Of a stretch of DNA of 64,000 bases, positions 1 to 11,640 are shown piece after piece (the first letter of the stretch is position 1; the number at the start of each line of letters is the position of its first letter). The notes beneath the pieces were generated by a model that ran no database searches, had not been told where the DNA came from, and saw only the letters and a program-made list of their open reading frames with translations. A program made the position numbers and the translations under genes. Location: positions 124,001 to 188,000 of the forward strand of contig JARFIW010000899.1 in NCBI GenBank assembly GCA_036346225.1, written 5' to 3'. The DNA is from Platerodrilus igneus (Eukaryota > Arthropoda > Insecta > Coleoptera > Lycidae).

Positions 1-1403
1 TCATCCTGCGCATACGTGCAATGTGTAAAACGTAATTTTAAATCTAGAGCTTACTGTCAGCAGGAAAATGGTAGATTCAAGTGGGTTTTATTTTATGTAA
101 ATAGATACTTTAAAACACACTTTAAAGATAGTACAGGTGCAGTTGTTTGCAAGAACAAGAAATATCAAGCTAAAACCGCAAATATTCCGTTTCTTTAAAA
201 TGCCAAAGCCTTTGAGAGTAATTCTCAAATTACTTCAGATTCTGATTTGCTAGAAGTTAGTTATGAACATCCAAAAGCTTGCCCCAAAACAAACAAGTAC
301 TTATCAAATACTGGATAACCATCCAAAAAATGTCTGTAGTACTATTGTAAGTGGTCATGTAGACGTTGAGCAGGATAGTGATCAGTTAGTTATTGCGGAA
401 AGTGCAGCAGTTCCATGCACAAGAAAAGATCTATTCACAAAAATTATCGATACAGATAATGATTTATCCATAGACATTATTGCGAGTGAGGATGAAATAG
501 GCACAATTCGAAAAACTGTGAATCAATGTCCTCGCAGTCGTAAAGAAAAGGATTTAAAAAAAAGAAACCTGCTTTTTTATGAAAAGCAATTAAAAATGCC
601 TGACTGTTTTCAAATTTGTGAAAAAATCCAACGTTATATTCAGAAGAACGAAATTTTGAATAATGCCGTTATTTCAGGTATAAAGATAGCAAATGAACAT
701 TTTAAAATAGGCCAATAACAAAGGATCCTTTAATATTCTTTGAAATGTTAAAAGTTGCGTCTCAAAAGAAACTCATTTGTGCAATCCAAATCAGAAAACC
801 GTTTCTCGGAAAACTTGAAAAATATATGTTTGTACCTTCTAATAACTGCAGGTAGCGCGGCATATGAAACATTGGCAGTTAACTTTTCAAACGCATTACC
901 ATCAGTTGCCACATTAAACAGATGTTTATCAACAATTGGTGTATATACTGAGGGAGATTTGGCCATGGAAGAACTAAAAATAGTTTTAGATAAACAAAAC
1001 TATCTTCGACGTGTTTTCATATCTGAAGATAAAACTGCAATAGTGAATGAATTCGGTATAGAAGCGTCACAGATCAGTTAGTGGGTTGCGTTTTAAAAAT
1101 ATCTAACAACACTGGATTTCCTGATAAGGGCCAAAATAAAACAAAGTCATTATCATCAATAAGGGAATGTATTGAAAATAACAAATGCTCAAAGAAAGCG
1201 TATATATTTATGGCGCAACCCCTGGTAGCAGGAGCTCCAGCTTTTTGTTTATCGATATTTGGTATTGACAACTGCTTTGTACATGAAAAGGTATTGCTAA
1301 GGTGGAATTATATCTTACAAGTAGCTAAGAATCACGGAATTGAAGTTGGAGGATTTTCATCAGACGGAGATACGAGGTGCCTAAAGACAATGAAGATTAT
1401 GAC
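1..1403 (+). pseudogene. 5' part of a degenerate multi-exon transposase-like gene, cut by a BEL element
   Basis: Open pieces at about 16-198, 263-718, 755-1080 and 1084-1403 lie in changing frames and read as one decayed protein. Recognisable blocks are NICLYLLITAGSAAYETL (about 816-870), AQPLVAGAPAFCLSIFG (about 1213-1263) and GFSSDGDTRCLKTMK (about 1348-1392). I recall these blocks from a family of large uncharacterised proteins in cnidarians, molluscs and insects that looks transposase-derived; the name and chemistry are unknown to me. A frameshift near 1078-1084 separates two blocks. The coding exon is interrupted exactly at 1403 by the BEL/Pao insertion and resumes at 9756 in the same reading frame. 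The N-terminus may lie left of the window. Family assignment is from memory; pseudogene status is seen directly. Confidence 0.6.
1399..1403. repeat. Target-site duplication ATGAC, left copy (right copy 9751-9755)
   Basis: ATGAC lies directly before the LTR start and directly after the LTR end at 9750. Removing the element and one TSD copy gives an uninterrupted reading frame in the host gene (KTMKIM followed by TELPKLNEADD), which supports both boundaries. Confidence 0.92.
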
Positions 1404-1468
1404 TGGACAATTATTATTGATAAATTAAATAAAAATCCAGTGCCCTTGAATTGGATTTAGTTGTCACC

Positions 1469-3254
1469 TTGCACCTTACTCCTTTCTCGATGTTATAAAA
1501 AGAGTAAGTGCACGACGAAGTATAAGAAATACTTCGGCACAGCTTGCATCGACCTTTATGGTTTCGGAGGCTGCATGAGACTTGAAATCACAGGGTAAGG
1601 AAAATGTTTAGAGAATATCTGAATGTTAAAAATTTAAATATCAGGACACTTGTTTACACAACTGTAAAATAACTTAGAGAAACAAAAGTTAAAATACGAT
1701 AAGAGAAATTTGACTAAATATGTATATTAATACTCAAGTTATTACAATTCCAAAGGCATGTGTAAGATATACGCTTGTGTCATTAACATTGTAGACATCG
1801 CTATATATTTTAACATGATATAATTCATATATTTAATAAATGTACACGAGAAATTTCTTTAGAGAAATCAAAATAAATAATCTCTGTTTAGAAACTCAAA
1901 ATTTTTACTTAATGCGGGAGTAAATCAAAAAGTGATCATAATTGTAATAATGTCATGTAACAAAATGCACATGAAATGAAAGTTCAAGTAATAAACCTTT
2001 CCACCATAAGAAGCTTCATGAAGTTCGAATGTTTACATATTTTTAGGTTAGGTATTAGAGAATTATATTTGAAATCATTTAAGATAAGTAAAATGTAATT
2101 AATAATCAAAACAAAATATTTGTAGTGACAAAGACAAATTTAAATAGAGGTTAGGCCTCTTTATTTTAACAGAAAACGGTACGGTAAAAGTTTTAATCTC
2201 ATGCTACCTGTAGTATCAGTAACTGAACTAATACTAAGTTACTTAATTTATAGGAATCCTTCAATATCCAGGAAACTGAGACATCCTGCATTGGAGGATT
2301 TCCTAGTGTAGGTACAAAACAACAAGTGGTCAACTTCAAATGTTGTCTTTAACAGACTTCTGTTCCATAAAATTAAATTTGTAGATATTTTTCAATAAGA
2401 TAATAACTGAGCATCATTATGTAAAATAGAAGGAAACGAAATATAAAATTCTTGTGATGAGTGTTATTTTACATCATCTGGTTGTGCAACAAGCAACTTT
2501 TCCATGTGGAAAATCCGAATGAGAGAAAACACGTCGCCGTGACGCATATTTAACCGGAGCATACTTGACCGGAGAATACATGACTGGAGAATACATGACC
2601 GGAGAATACATGACCGGAGAACCATAGAAAATTCAGTTGTGTTACAAAAGTGAAAATCTAACACGAGGTGCAAAGGAAAATTAAATCCATTAATATCCTA
2701 CCATCTTTATAAATATTTGATGGGCTTAACGAATAAAGAACTTCTTCATCCATTATACAATAGATCTAGAATTATATTTAAATGTTAGTTTAGGATTTAT
2801 GATTAGAAAATTTACATACCAGGTAAACACATGAGGCAAAGGTAGAAGTTCAAATCAGAAATGCAGTGCCAGATAAGCAATCAGATATCCGAGAAATGAA
2901 AATTTGACACTTCAAATAAATTATTTTCGGCCATCTTCGGGATGGACGATCTCTAGTGATTATTCTCAATAATACAAAATTAGAACCACACCAGTTGTGC
3001 TTTTGGAATAAACACTTCAGAAATAACCAATAGGAAAATTTAATATAGATATAATAATTTGTACTATGTAACAAATTAGTAACTTGTGGATTAAAACTAA
3101 TAATCCAGGATTGTACCAGATAAATTCTTATAGAAAATATATTATATAATAAAGAGAGTAATTTTATATTTAAATGTAGGTATAAACATTTAGATGCTAA
3201 TAGTGCCAAGCACAAATGTAACATGCTAAAATATACGCAAAAAGGCATGTTACA
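1469..3254. mobile_element. Unclassified 1786 bp insertion inside the BEL 5' LTR
   Basis: Comparison with the intact 3' LTR places the insertion after GTTGTCACC (ending 1468) and before ACCTGCAAAC (starting 3255), giving a likely 3 bp duplication ACC. The insert starts TTGCACCTTACTCC and ends AAAGGCATGTTACA. I see no clear terminal inverted repeat, no poly-A tail and no long ORF of a known family, so I cannot classify it. An alternative reading with termini TTGTCACCTTGC and GCATGTTACAA as imperfect inverted ends is possible but would need a small deletion. It carries a 15 bp tandem repeat. Confidence 0.72.
2552..2622. repeat. 15 bp tandem repeat, about 4.7 copies
   Basis: The unit GACCGGAGAATACAT repeats from about 2552 to 2622 with few substitutions. 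It lies inside the unclassified insertion in the BEL 5' LTR. An open frame on the minus strand across it is a by-product of the 15 bp period, giving a repeated five-residue peptide. Confidence 0.85.
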
Positions 3255-3544
3255 ACCTGCAAACTCGTGCCACATCAGGATGAAGGAGCGTGCTTACTTT
3301 AAAGAAGCCTAAGGGTATTGTTCATGTGCCGATTCAACCCCCAGAGAGTCGGGTAACAGCGGTCAACGCGTCAACATCTAGTTGTGTGTTAATATGTAAA
3401 TTTACCTTGCTTGATTACTATTACAATAACTTGTATATCAGCTTTGCATTCCAGTGCGATCTTTTGTTTAATAAACGTGATGAAGCACATCGATTATTTA
3501 TTACAGTCCACTATATCGATGGCGCCTAATTTGGCATTTAAACA

Positions 3545-3560
3545 TTGGTCCATTCTAGCC
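3545..3560 (+). other. Probable tRNA primer-binding site of the BEL element
   Basis: TTGGTCCATTCTAGCC directly follows the LTR end. TGG complements the CCA end of a tRNA, as expected for a minus-strand primer site. I cannot say which tRNA it matches. Confidence 0.6.
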
Positions 3561-4030
3561 GTGATACGTTGAAACTTGTGGAATGCAAGCTCTTTAGAAG
3601 TGGAAAGCAGTTTTGACTACTTATGGTTTGGCGACTGCCTGCAATTTAACAGCCCACATCAGATTTAAAGTGAGTCCTTTCCAACTTTTTTTTTATAAGA
3701 TTATCGATTAGTACCTAACCTGGGTATCCATTATATTATTAAGGTTGCATCTTCCTTTACGATTTGTGTATAAACACTCATGATTGTATCCTTTTTAGAC
3801 GCAATCTAAGTATAAAGCGCATATCTTTCAGGGTCTAATTACCAATGATTATTTTAACGGCTTGGTAATTGGATGAATGTCATGTGATTCATTTAGCGCT
3901 AAAACTAACACGTTGATTATTAAGTTTATTAAGGGTAGAACATTAATATAATAAGTTATTTCATTGCATCCTTGCAAAATTGCAATTGTCTTGATTAATA
4001 TAAATTTATTGACAAATTAAACGATTGAAA

Positions 4031-5290
4031 ATGGCTAGTAGTCATAGCGATTTAAAACAATTAATTCGCAGACGCAATTCGATTGAACAAAGGGTTAACA
4101 GTTTTGTAATACATCTAAACAAAATAAAAAATGCTTTTGATCAGTCTGAGCTGATTGATAATGCAACAATCGATAAATTACAATTAAAAAGAGACAAATT
4201 CCTATTGTTGTTTCAGGAATTTGAAGAAGTTCAGTTAGAAATTGAAGTATTGTGCGCAAAAAAAGATTTAGAAACCGAATATGAAAAGCGTACAGAGCTT
4301 GATGATAGGTTTTCAAAGTATTTAGCGATTTCAAAGGGGTTGCTTAAATCATTATCCAAACCTGAAAGTTCGAGCGACAACGATTCGTGTACAAGTGATA
4401 CTAGCTCCAAAAAAAATGGCAAAGCTTCGAAAAGAAGGGTAGCGAGTAATTTTGATCAGGTAAAACTTCCGGCGATTACCTTGCCGATATTTAATTCGGA
4501 TTATCTATTGTGGATTGAATTTAAAAATACGTTTGAGGCTTTAATTCACCAAAATGATTCTTTATCAGACATCCAAAAATATCACTATTTGCAAGGCGAG
4601 ATTGGGCCCAGAAAGCTTAAAGATTATTCAAAATCTAGAATTCAGCTCAAGTAACTATATTCACGCTTGGATGACCTTGTGTAATCGCTTTGATAATTCG
4701 ACAATGCTCGTGAATAATCATCTTAAGGGATTATTTAATATGGAAACGTTAAACAAAGAATCGGATAATGGATTAAGAAATTTAGTAGATAATGTAAGTA
4801 AGCATTTGAGATCCTTGAAAACGTTAGATGTTCCTACTGAAGCATGGGATGTAATCATTATTTACATGGTTACTCTAAAATTAGACAAAGTTACTTCTAG
4901 AGAATGGGAACGTTTTAAAAAGGACAACCAATTGCCAAAATTATCGGAATTTTTTGAATTCTTGCAAAATCGGGCCAATTTCTTGGAAACACTAGAATTA
5001 AATAGTAGTGAAGCCAAGGAGTCCACTGAATATAGAATACGGTCTAAGCAATTTTCATTGGTAGTTAATAACACTCCACAAAGATCATGTAACTTGTGCA
5101 AGGAATCGCATGTAATTTACGATTGTAAACAATTTTTAAAGCTTTCTGTTCCCGAAAGATGGGATAAGATTAAATCCCTAAAATTATGTTGTAATTGTTA
5201 ATGTACTGGGCATTTTACAAGGCAGTGTAAACATAGAGGTTGCAAAATTTGCCATAAACGGCACAGTAGTTTATTGCACGGACAGCCTGC
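4031..5290 (+). pseudogene. BEL/Pao gag region, frameshifted and with a stop in the zinc knuckle
   Basis: The likely start is the ATG at 4031 (MASSHSDLKQLIRRRNS), about 490 bp after the LTR. The first part is charged and helical. A frameshift near 4600-4615 is needed to continue into the capsid-like segment with SNYIHAWMTLCNRFDN (from about 4647). A TAA at 5199-5201 falls between the paired cysteines CCNC and CTGHFTRQC, so the CCHC-type zinc knuckle is broken. Frame then continues without shift into the protease, as in BEL elements where gag and pol form one polyprotein. In a functional element this protein would package the RNA in virus-like particles. Confidence 0.85.
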
Positions 5291-8200
5291 AAATCCTGTT
5301 GATTCCGCTAAACCAATTACAAACGTTGATGCAACTTCAACCAGTCCCGCTGCTTCAGCTTCAACAGTATTGACAAATTCAGTTTCAAATTCCAATGAAA
5401 ATCACAATTTTGATGCTGGAGTTGCTTCCTTTGTTACAAATTCAGATTTGGACTATGTTCTGTTGTCAACGGCAGAAATTTTGGTGTGTGACAAAAATGG
5501 GAAGGCACATACAGCCTTAGCTATTTTGGATTCTGGAAGTCAATCGTGTTTTGTGACTGCCAAGTTGTGCAAACAACTAAATTTAGAACAACAAGACACA
5601 AACATTTGTGTAACTGGGATTAATAGTATTGCTTCCAATTTAAGCAAAAAATGTGAGATTACGATTCATTCATTGTATAATAGATTTAAATCTACAATTT
5701 CTTGTTTCGTTGTCCCACAAATTACTGGAAACCTCCCAGCTTATGATTTTAATGTTTTGAGTTTGAATATTCCTCCAAACAATCAATTAGCCAATCCAAA
5801 TTTTCATGTAAGTAAACCCATTGATTTGTTGATTGGTGCAAATTTGTTTTGGACGCTGCTTAGTAATGGCAAGATTTCGTTAGGAAAAAATCTACCTATT
5901 CTTCAGAATACAGTTCTAGGTTATGTAGTATCAGGGGTATTATCTCATCCAATAAAAACTATTCAGTGCTGTTTTGTGACACAATCCATTGAAAATGATT
6001 TGCAAAGGTTCTGGGTCATCGAAGAACCCAAGCAGAAGATATATTTTTCAAAGGATGAAAGGAATTGTGAGGAATTTTGCAAAAAAACCGTTTTTCGCAA
6101 CAATAATGGGAAGTTTGTAGTGAGAATTCCGTTAAAAGATTTTTCTCCAGAATTAGGGGATTCGAAAACCTTTGCAATAAAGGGCATGTTACAATTAGAA
6201 AGAAGATTTCAAAAAAATGTTCTATTTAATAGGGAATGTGTGTCTTTTATGAACGAATATAGCGATTTAGGGCATATGACCATATCTAACGAGTTGGGTG
6301 GTAATAAAATGGGTTATTTTCTACCGCACCATGGAATAATGCGAGAGAACAGTTTAACAACAAAATTACGAGTTGTCTTCAACGGCTCGACCCCTAGTAG
6401 TATTGGTATATCACTTAATGATATCCAGCATTCTGGTCCACCCATACAAAACAATATTTTTGAAATTTTAATTCGATTTAGGGAACACCCTTTTGTTGTC
6501 ATTGCAGACATTGCCAAAATGTATAGGCAGATTCTTGTTCATCTAGAGGATAGATACCTCCAACAAATTGTTTGGAGAAACGAAGTTTCAAAGGATTTAT
6601 CTGTTTATCATCTAAATACTGTAACGTACGGCACGACTAGTGCCCTGTACTTGGCTATACGTTGCATCAAACAGTTAGCTTTGGAAAATCAAGCAGACTT
6701 TCCCCAAAGCCTCAAAAATTATTGAAAGGGATTTTTATGTCGATGATTAGATTGCAGGATTTTCCGATGAAAATGAAGCAATTATAATTTGCAAAGAAAT
6801 TAGCAATATACTAAAAACAGCTACATTTCAATTACGAAAATGGGCTTCAAATAGTCCAATTATTTTAAAGACATTTTATGACAATTCTGATTCATTATCA
6901 GTCCTTAATTTAGGGGATAACGAAAGCATAAAAACTTTAGGAATTCAGTGGTTCTGCAGACAAGATATGTTATCTTATGCCGTCTATATTGCAAAATCAG
7001 ATTCTGCAAGTACGAAGCGATCAATTTTATCGGTTATTGCAAGGATATATGATCCACTAGGTTTAGTCAATCCTTGCACCATTATTGCAAAATTAATGAT
7101 GCAAAGGCTTTGGTCAATAAAAATTGATTGGGACACAGAAGTGCCTCCGGATTTATCAATACAATGGTACAATTTTCAGTCAAATTTAAATAAGCTCAAT
7201 GAACTACACATTCCAAGATTCGTAATGTGCAAAGATCCCATTGTAAAGGAACTTCATGGATTCAGCGATTCGTCCAAATACGCGTATAGCGCAGTAATTT
7301 ATATACGAACTATTGATTCCAACAATGAAATATATGTAAAACTATTATGTGCTAAAACAAAGGTTGCTCCTCTCCGAATCATTACAGTACCTAGACTCGA
7401 ACTTTGCGGCACTCTTTTACTGGCTCAGTTGATGCATTCTGTCCAAGATTCTTTGGCTAACAATATTGATTATTATCTGTGGTGTGATTCACAAATTGTT
7501 TTACATTGGATAAATACTTGCCCAAGTAAACTTCAAGTATTCGTCGGCCATCGAGTGTCTAAGATTAGACACCTGACTGATATTAGTAGATGGAATTATG
7601 TAAGCACGAACCAAAATTCTGCACATTTAGCTACACGAGGATTACAGCCTGATGAGCTTGACCATTGCGACTTGTGGTGGAAGGGACCCTCCTTTCTCCA
7701 ACTGCACGATTATCAGCCAGATCCTTTCAAACCCACTGATTCATGTGATCTTCTGGAACTAAGGTCAAAGCAGAAAACACTTACCACAACTATTAAAGAG
7801 CCTTTCGATCTATTTTCACGATTTTGTAGTTATTCAAAATTAATTCGAGTGGTGGCATATTGCTGTCGATTTATCCATAATCTTAGAAGTTCAAACAAAG
7901 AAACTGGTTCCTTAAGTGTCTTGGAGTTAAGTGAGAGTAGAAATAAGGTAGTGAAATTAGCCCAAGGCGAGATATTTGCCAAAGAAGTCAAAATGATCCT
8001 TTCTCAGAAAGATGTTAAGGGTAAAAATCGATTGTCTTCGTTAGCACCGTTTGTCGATTCAAATGGGTTGTTGTGTGTGGGTGGACGATTAAAAAAATCT
8101 TCGCTGAGTTATAATGTAAAACATCCACTGCTGCTAGGCAACAACCATCAATTTACTCGGTTAGTTTTTGAGCACGAACATGCAAAATTTCAGCATGCAG

Positions 8201-9265
8201 GTCCGCAACTTCTTTTATATACGGTTCGCCAAAATTATTGGCCTATATCTGGCATGTCGATTGCAAAAAGTATTGTAAAAAATTGTATAAGGTGCTTTCG
8301 ATGTAAACCAACTCCAGTAGATGCAATTATGGCCGATTTACCAGAAACTCGTGTAAATGTTTCAAGCCCCTTTACAATTACAGGTCTAGATTATGCTGGA
8401 CCAATTACCTTAAAGGACCGAAAGGGCCGTGGTTCAAAGCAATACAAATCTTATATGTGCTTGTTTATATGCTTTACTAGCAAAGCCGTTCACTTAGAAT
8501 TAGTTACGAGCTTAACGACTGCAGCTTTTATAGCAGCGTTAAGACGATTTGCATCCCGCCGGGGAAAGTCAACTCACATTTATTCGGACAATGCATCAAA
8601 TTTTGTCGGTGCATATAAAGAATTGAAACTTTTGTTTGACTTTATTAAAATGATCTAGATATTATAGCTAGTTCCTGCACAAGAAGGAATCACATGGCAT
8701 TTCATACCTCCGAGTACACCAAATTTTGGGGGTTATGGGAAAGTAATGTCAAGGGTGTAAACGCACATTTATACCGCGTGATCGGGGAGACAATCTTAAC
8801 GTATGAAGAGTTTTATATATTACTCGTACAGATTGAGGCAACCTTGAATTCCAGGCCACTTTACGCAATGTCATCCGATCCAAATGATTATGCATCCCTG
8901 ATGCCTTCTCACTTTTTAATCGGTAAAGCCATTAATACTGTGCCAGATCCGTTGTTTTCCGAAGATGTGAAACTTAATTCATTATCAAGATATCAATTAA
9001 TTCAATAGTTACATCAGAATCTAAATTTTATTTGTGCGATTTACAACAACGTCGCAAATGGAAACGAGGGATTTGTGAATTGCAACCAGGGGTACTTGTA
9101 TTAGTAAAAAATGACAATTTACCTCCCTGCAAATGGCTGCTGGGCAGAATTTCAGAAATTCATCCTGGAACCGATAATGTTGTGCGTGTGGTTACGATTA
9201 AAACAGTCAGTGGATATTTAAAACGTGGTATTTTAAAAGTGTGTCCATTACCTATTATTGTGTGA
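5274..9265 (+). pseudogene. BEL/Pao pol region (protease, RT, RNase H, integrase, DUF5641-like), degenerate
   Basis: Domains in order: aspartic protease with the LDSGSQS active-site block (about 5527); reverse transcriptase with IAKMYRQILVHLEDRYLQQI (about 6510) and the YVDD catalytic box at 6736-6747, directly followed by a TAG; RNase H with FSDSSKYAYSAVIY (about 7262); integrase with an HHCC-like zinc region (HAKFQHAG, CIRCFRC, about 8180-8310), core aspartates in GLDYAGP and YSDNASNFVG, and the glutamate block WGLWES (about 8729); then a basic C-terminal domain of the DUF5641 type up to 9265. Frames change near 6725, 8660 and 9010. All catalytic boxes can be seen but the product cannot be made as one chain. 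Confidence 0.92.
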
Positions 9266-9385
9266 TGAGTGCTTGTTTACAAGTACTGTTTACTATGAGT
9301 TAATGAATTTGGTATAAGTTTATATACTTTAATTGCATTAATTTTGTTTATTGTTATTACATTGAACGCGTTCGAGCACTCGTTC

Positions 9386-9398
9386 AAGGCAGGGAGTA
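9386..9398 (+). other. Probable polypurine tract of the BEL element
   Basis: AAGGCAGGGAGTA is purine-rich and lies directly before the 3' LTR start TGGACAATT, the expected place for the plus-strand primer. Confidence 0.6.
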
Positions 9399-9750
9399 TG
9401 GACAATTATTATTGATAAATTAAATAAGAATCCAGTGCCCTTGAATTAGATTTAGTTGTCACCTGCAAACTCGTGCCACATCGGGATGAAGGAGCGTGCT
9501 TACTTTAAAGAAGCCTAAGGGTATTGTTCATGCGCCGATTCAACCCCCAGAGAGTCGGGTAACAGCGGTCAACGCGTCAGCATCTAGTTGTGTGTTAATA
9601 TGTAAATTTACCTTGCTTGATTACTATTACAATAACTTGTATATCAGCTTTGCATTCCAGTGCGATCTTTTGTTTAATAAACGTGATTAAGCACAGCGAT
9701 TTTTTATTACAGTCCACTATATCGATGGCGCCTAATTTGGCATTTAAACA
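9399..9750 (+). repeat. 3' LTR of the BEL element, intact, 352 bp
   Basis: It starts TGGACAATT and ends TTTAAACA. It matches the two halves of the 5' LTR with about 8 mismatches, and AATAAACGTG near 9676 is a likely polyadenylation signal region. It is the reference that shows the 5' LTR has been interrupted. Confidence 0.93.
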
Positions 9751-9755
9751 ATGAC

Positions 9756-10949
9756 TGAGTTGCCAAAATTAAACGAAGCGGACGATGAAACAGGTTCATA
9801 TTCCCCTTACTTTCAGGTAAGTAATAAAGTAATTTTTATTTAAAAATAATATGCTGTCCTAGGCAAAATTTTCATTACGTAATCTGGTTGTATTCCAAGA
9901 TACTGTACATAAAGCCACAAAAATAAAAACAAGGTTATTGAATAGTTCAATAAGCTTGCAAATGAGGTTAAGAAAAAACACTTTGAAGATCTGATTCAGA
10001 ATTATGATTGAGATAAACATTTTCTATATCCAAGTTATCTTGATGGTTAGTTGTATATGTTTAATTTGTGACATTTTTCTACAATCTTTTCTAAGTCGAT
10101 TTTAGGTGCTGACAAAATGAATTTTAAAGCTATTGATAAATTGTGTTCTCTCCTAGTAACAAATTTACTTCATTCAGGTGATACTAAGGTCACAAAGCAG
10201 CAACTAGTAATAACAAGACATATCTTAGATGCGTTTTTATATAAATCTTTAAAAATTGAAGAAAGAGTGTATAAAATTTGGTACATAGTGTTGTTCCTGC
10301 GTCTTTGGAGGTCCTGGATTCAAAACAGATAATTTGACACTCACAAAGAATTATATATCCTTAAATGTATACACCTGCATCGGATTAAATGCACACAGCC
10401 TCTTAGTGTTTATAGAAAGATGTAGATCACATAAAAAATCATTGCTGCCATGGCTTTGTAGCAGTCAGCCCTGCGAAAAAATTTTCAAGCAAACCCGCTC
10501 TATGACATCCACTTATTCAACGATGGTTAATTTTGATTTATTAGTTGTTCAAAGAAGACACAGAATACAAGCTATTAATACTATTATTAGCGTTGCAAGT
10601 TAGTTTATAATTTTATCTTTATATTTGTATTACTCGCTATATAATTTTAGGTGAAACATTTCTTTTTTCCTAGAGAAAAAAAGTACGGTATGGAAAGTAA
10701 TTTGCTAACCGATGAATTTAACATTCCATTGATGGGAGAGTTGGAACATATTTTAAAGATGGCATAGTTGGAGGCAATTATATCAACAAATTGCTTGTGA
10801 ATTCAGTTAACTGAAACTCTTCAAACCATGGCTTTAACAAATGTCTGTCTCGAAATTAAAAATATCGGACTATCAAAATAACACGTCAATATTAAATGCC
10901 AAATTTACAGAGTCGATCAATGATACAAGCATAAATGAAGATGTCAATG

Positions 10950-11001
<52 letters not shown>

Positions 11002-11640
11002 TTTTGAAAATATCACGGATTTTAATTTAAAAGATTACATGGATTCAAAACCCCTTAACGATTTATCGTTATTAAAAATCCAAGTCAACGAAAAACAGAT
11101 GTTAGTAAAGAAGTCAACTTTGTGTTGGTTTTTCTTTTCCAAACCTGGAAAACTTTCGAGTGATAGACTCATATGAAGTATGAATATGCACAGCACAAAG
11201 TTCACGTGGAAATATAATAAGTAAGAAAAACAGAAAAAGGTTCGAGGACAAATTTTATGGATGAATATGAAACATCAGAAAGTGGAAGATATAACAAAAA
11301 AAGTGAACTTGAATGCAAAAATTAGTCAAAACAGGAAACTAAAGAAAATGAACCAGCAATAACAGTAGAAAATGAAATGTACTACGCTGTTTGTTATAGC
11401 ACTTAGTATATTGGAAGGGTAACTCAGATACTAGATGACCACCTCAGTAAATTTAAATTTTTAAAAAATGAATTGAATGACTACATCTGGCCAAAAGATG
11501 AGGATGTCTAAATTGTAGAAAATAAATTTGTATTCCATGGTTCGTTGGAATTAATAGAAAACGGACCTTTTCAATTAAAAAGATATGATAAGGTTCAAAT
11601 TCAAGACAATTAAAAGAAAACTAAGAGTACTTGTAGTAAA
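9756..11640 (+). pseudogene. 3' part of the degenerate transposase-like multi-exon gene
   Basis: Exon pieces with matching splice sites: 9756-9816 (continuing the exon broken at 1403; donor GTAAGT at 9817), 9863-10045 (acceptor CCTAG at 9858-9862, donor GTTAGT at 10046) and 10106-10603 (acceptor TTTTAG). The blocks VFQDTVHKATKIKTRLLN, CSSQPCEKIFKQTRSMTS and STYSTMVNF are ones I recall from the same invertebrate family as the 5' part. Further family-like pieces occur at about 10651-10768 (FFFPREKKY), 11100-11175 (KKSTLCW, SSDRL) and 11370-11613 (DDHLSKFKFLKNELNDYIWP). An in-frame stop at about 10012 and a frameshift at 10332 show decay. A (TA)n tract interrupts the later part. What the protein did is unknown; transposase origin is an inference. 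Confidence 0.62.
10955..10999. repeat. (TA)n microsatellite
   Basis: A pure TA tract of about 45 bp lies within the decayed 3' coding part of the transposase-like gene. Unlike the tracts at 14279 and 16429 I see no repeat boundary next to it. Confidence 0.95.

Larger units (their letters stand above)
1404..3544 (+). repeat. 5' LTR of the BEL element, split by a 1.8 kb insertion
   Basis: The LTR is in two pieces: 1404-1468 matches the first 65 bp of the 3' LTR and 3255-3544 matches the rest. 65 + 290 minus a 3 bp duplication equals 352, the length of the 3' LTR. The end carries TCGATGGCGCCTAATTTGG then CATTTAAACA, followed directly by the primer-binding region. Confidence 0.88.
1404..9750 (+). 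mobile_element. BEL/Pao-type LTR retrotransposon, full length but degenerate
   Basis: Two LTRs of 352 bp, starting TGGACAATT and ending TTTAAACA, enclose a gag-pol region with the BEL/Pao order gag, protease, RT, RNase H, integrase and a C-terminal DUF5641-like domain. A 5 bp target-site duplication ATGAC is visible at 1399-1403 and 9751-9755. By eye the LTRs differ at about 8 positions (near 2.3 per cent) after removing a later insertion in the 5' LTR, so the element is fairly young but dead. The gag-pol frame has at least four frameshifts and two in-frame stops. The insertion sits in a coding exon of the transposase-like gene. Confidence 0.93.

Noticed and set aside
2464..2673. 69-codon minus-strand frame with repeated LRSCI
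   Set aside because: It is a by-product of the 15 bp tandem repeat, whose period is a multiple of three.
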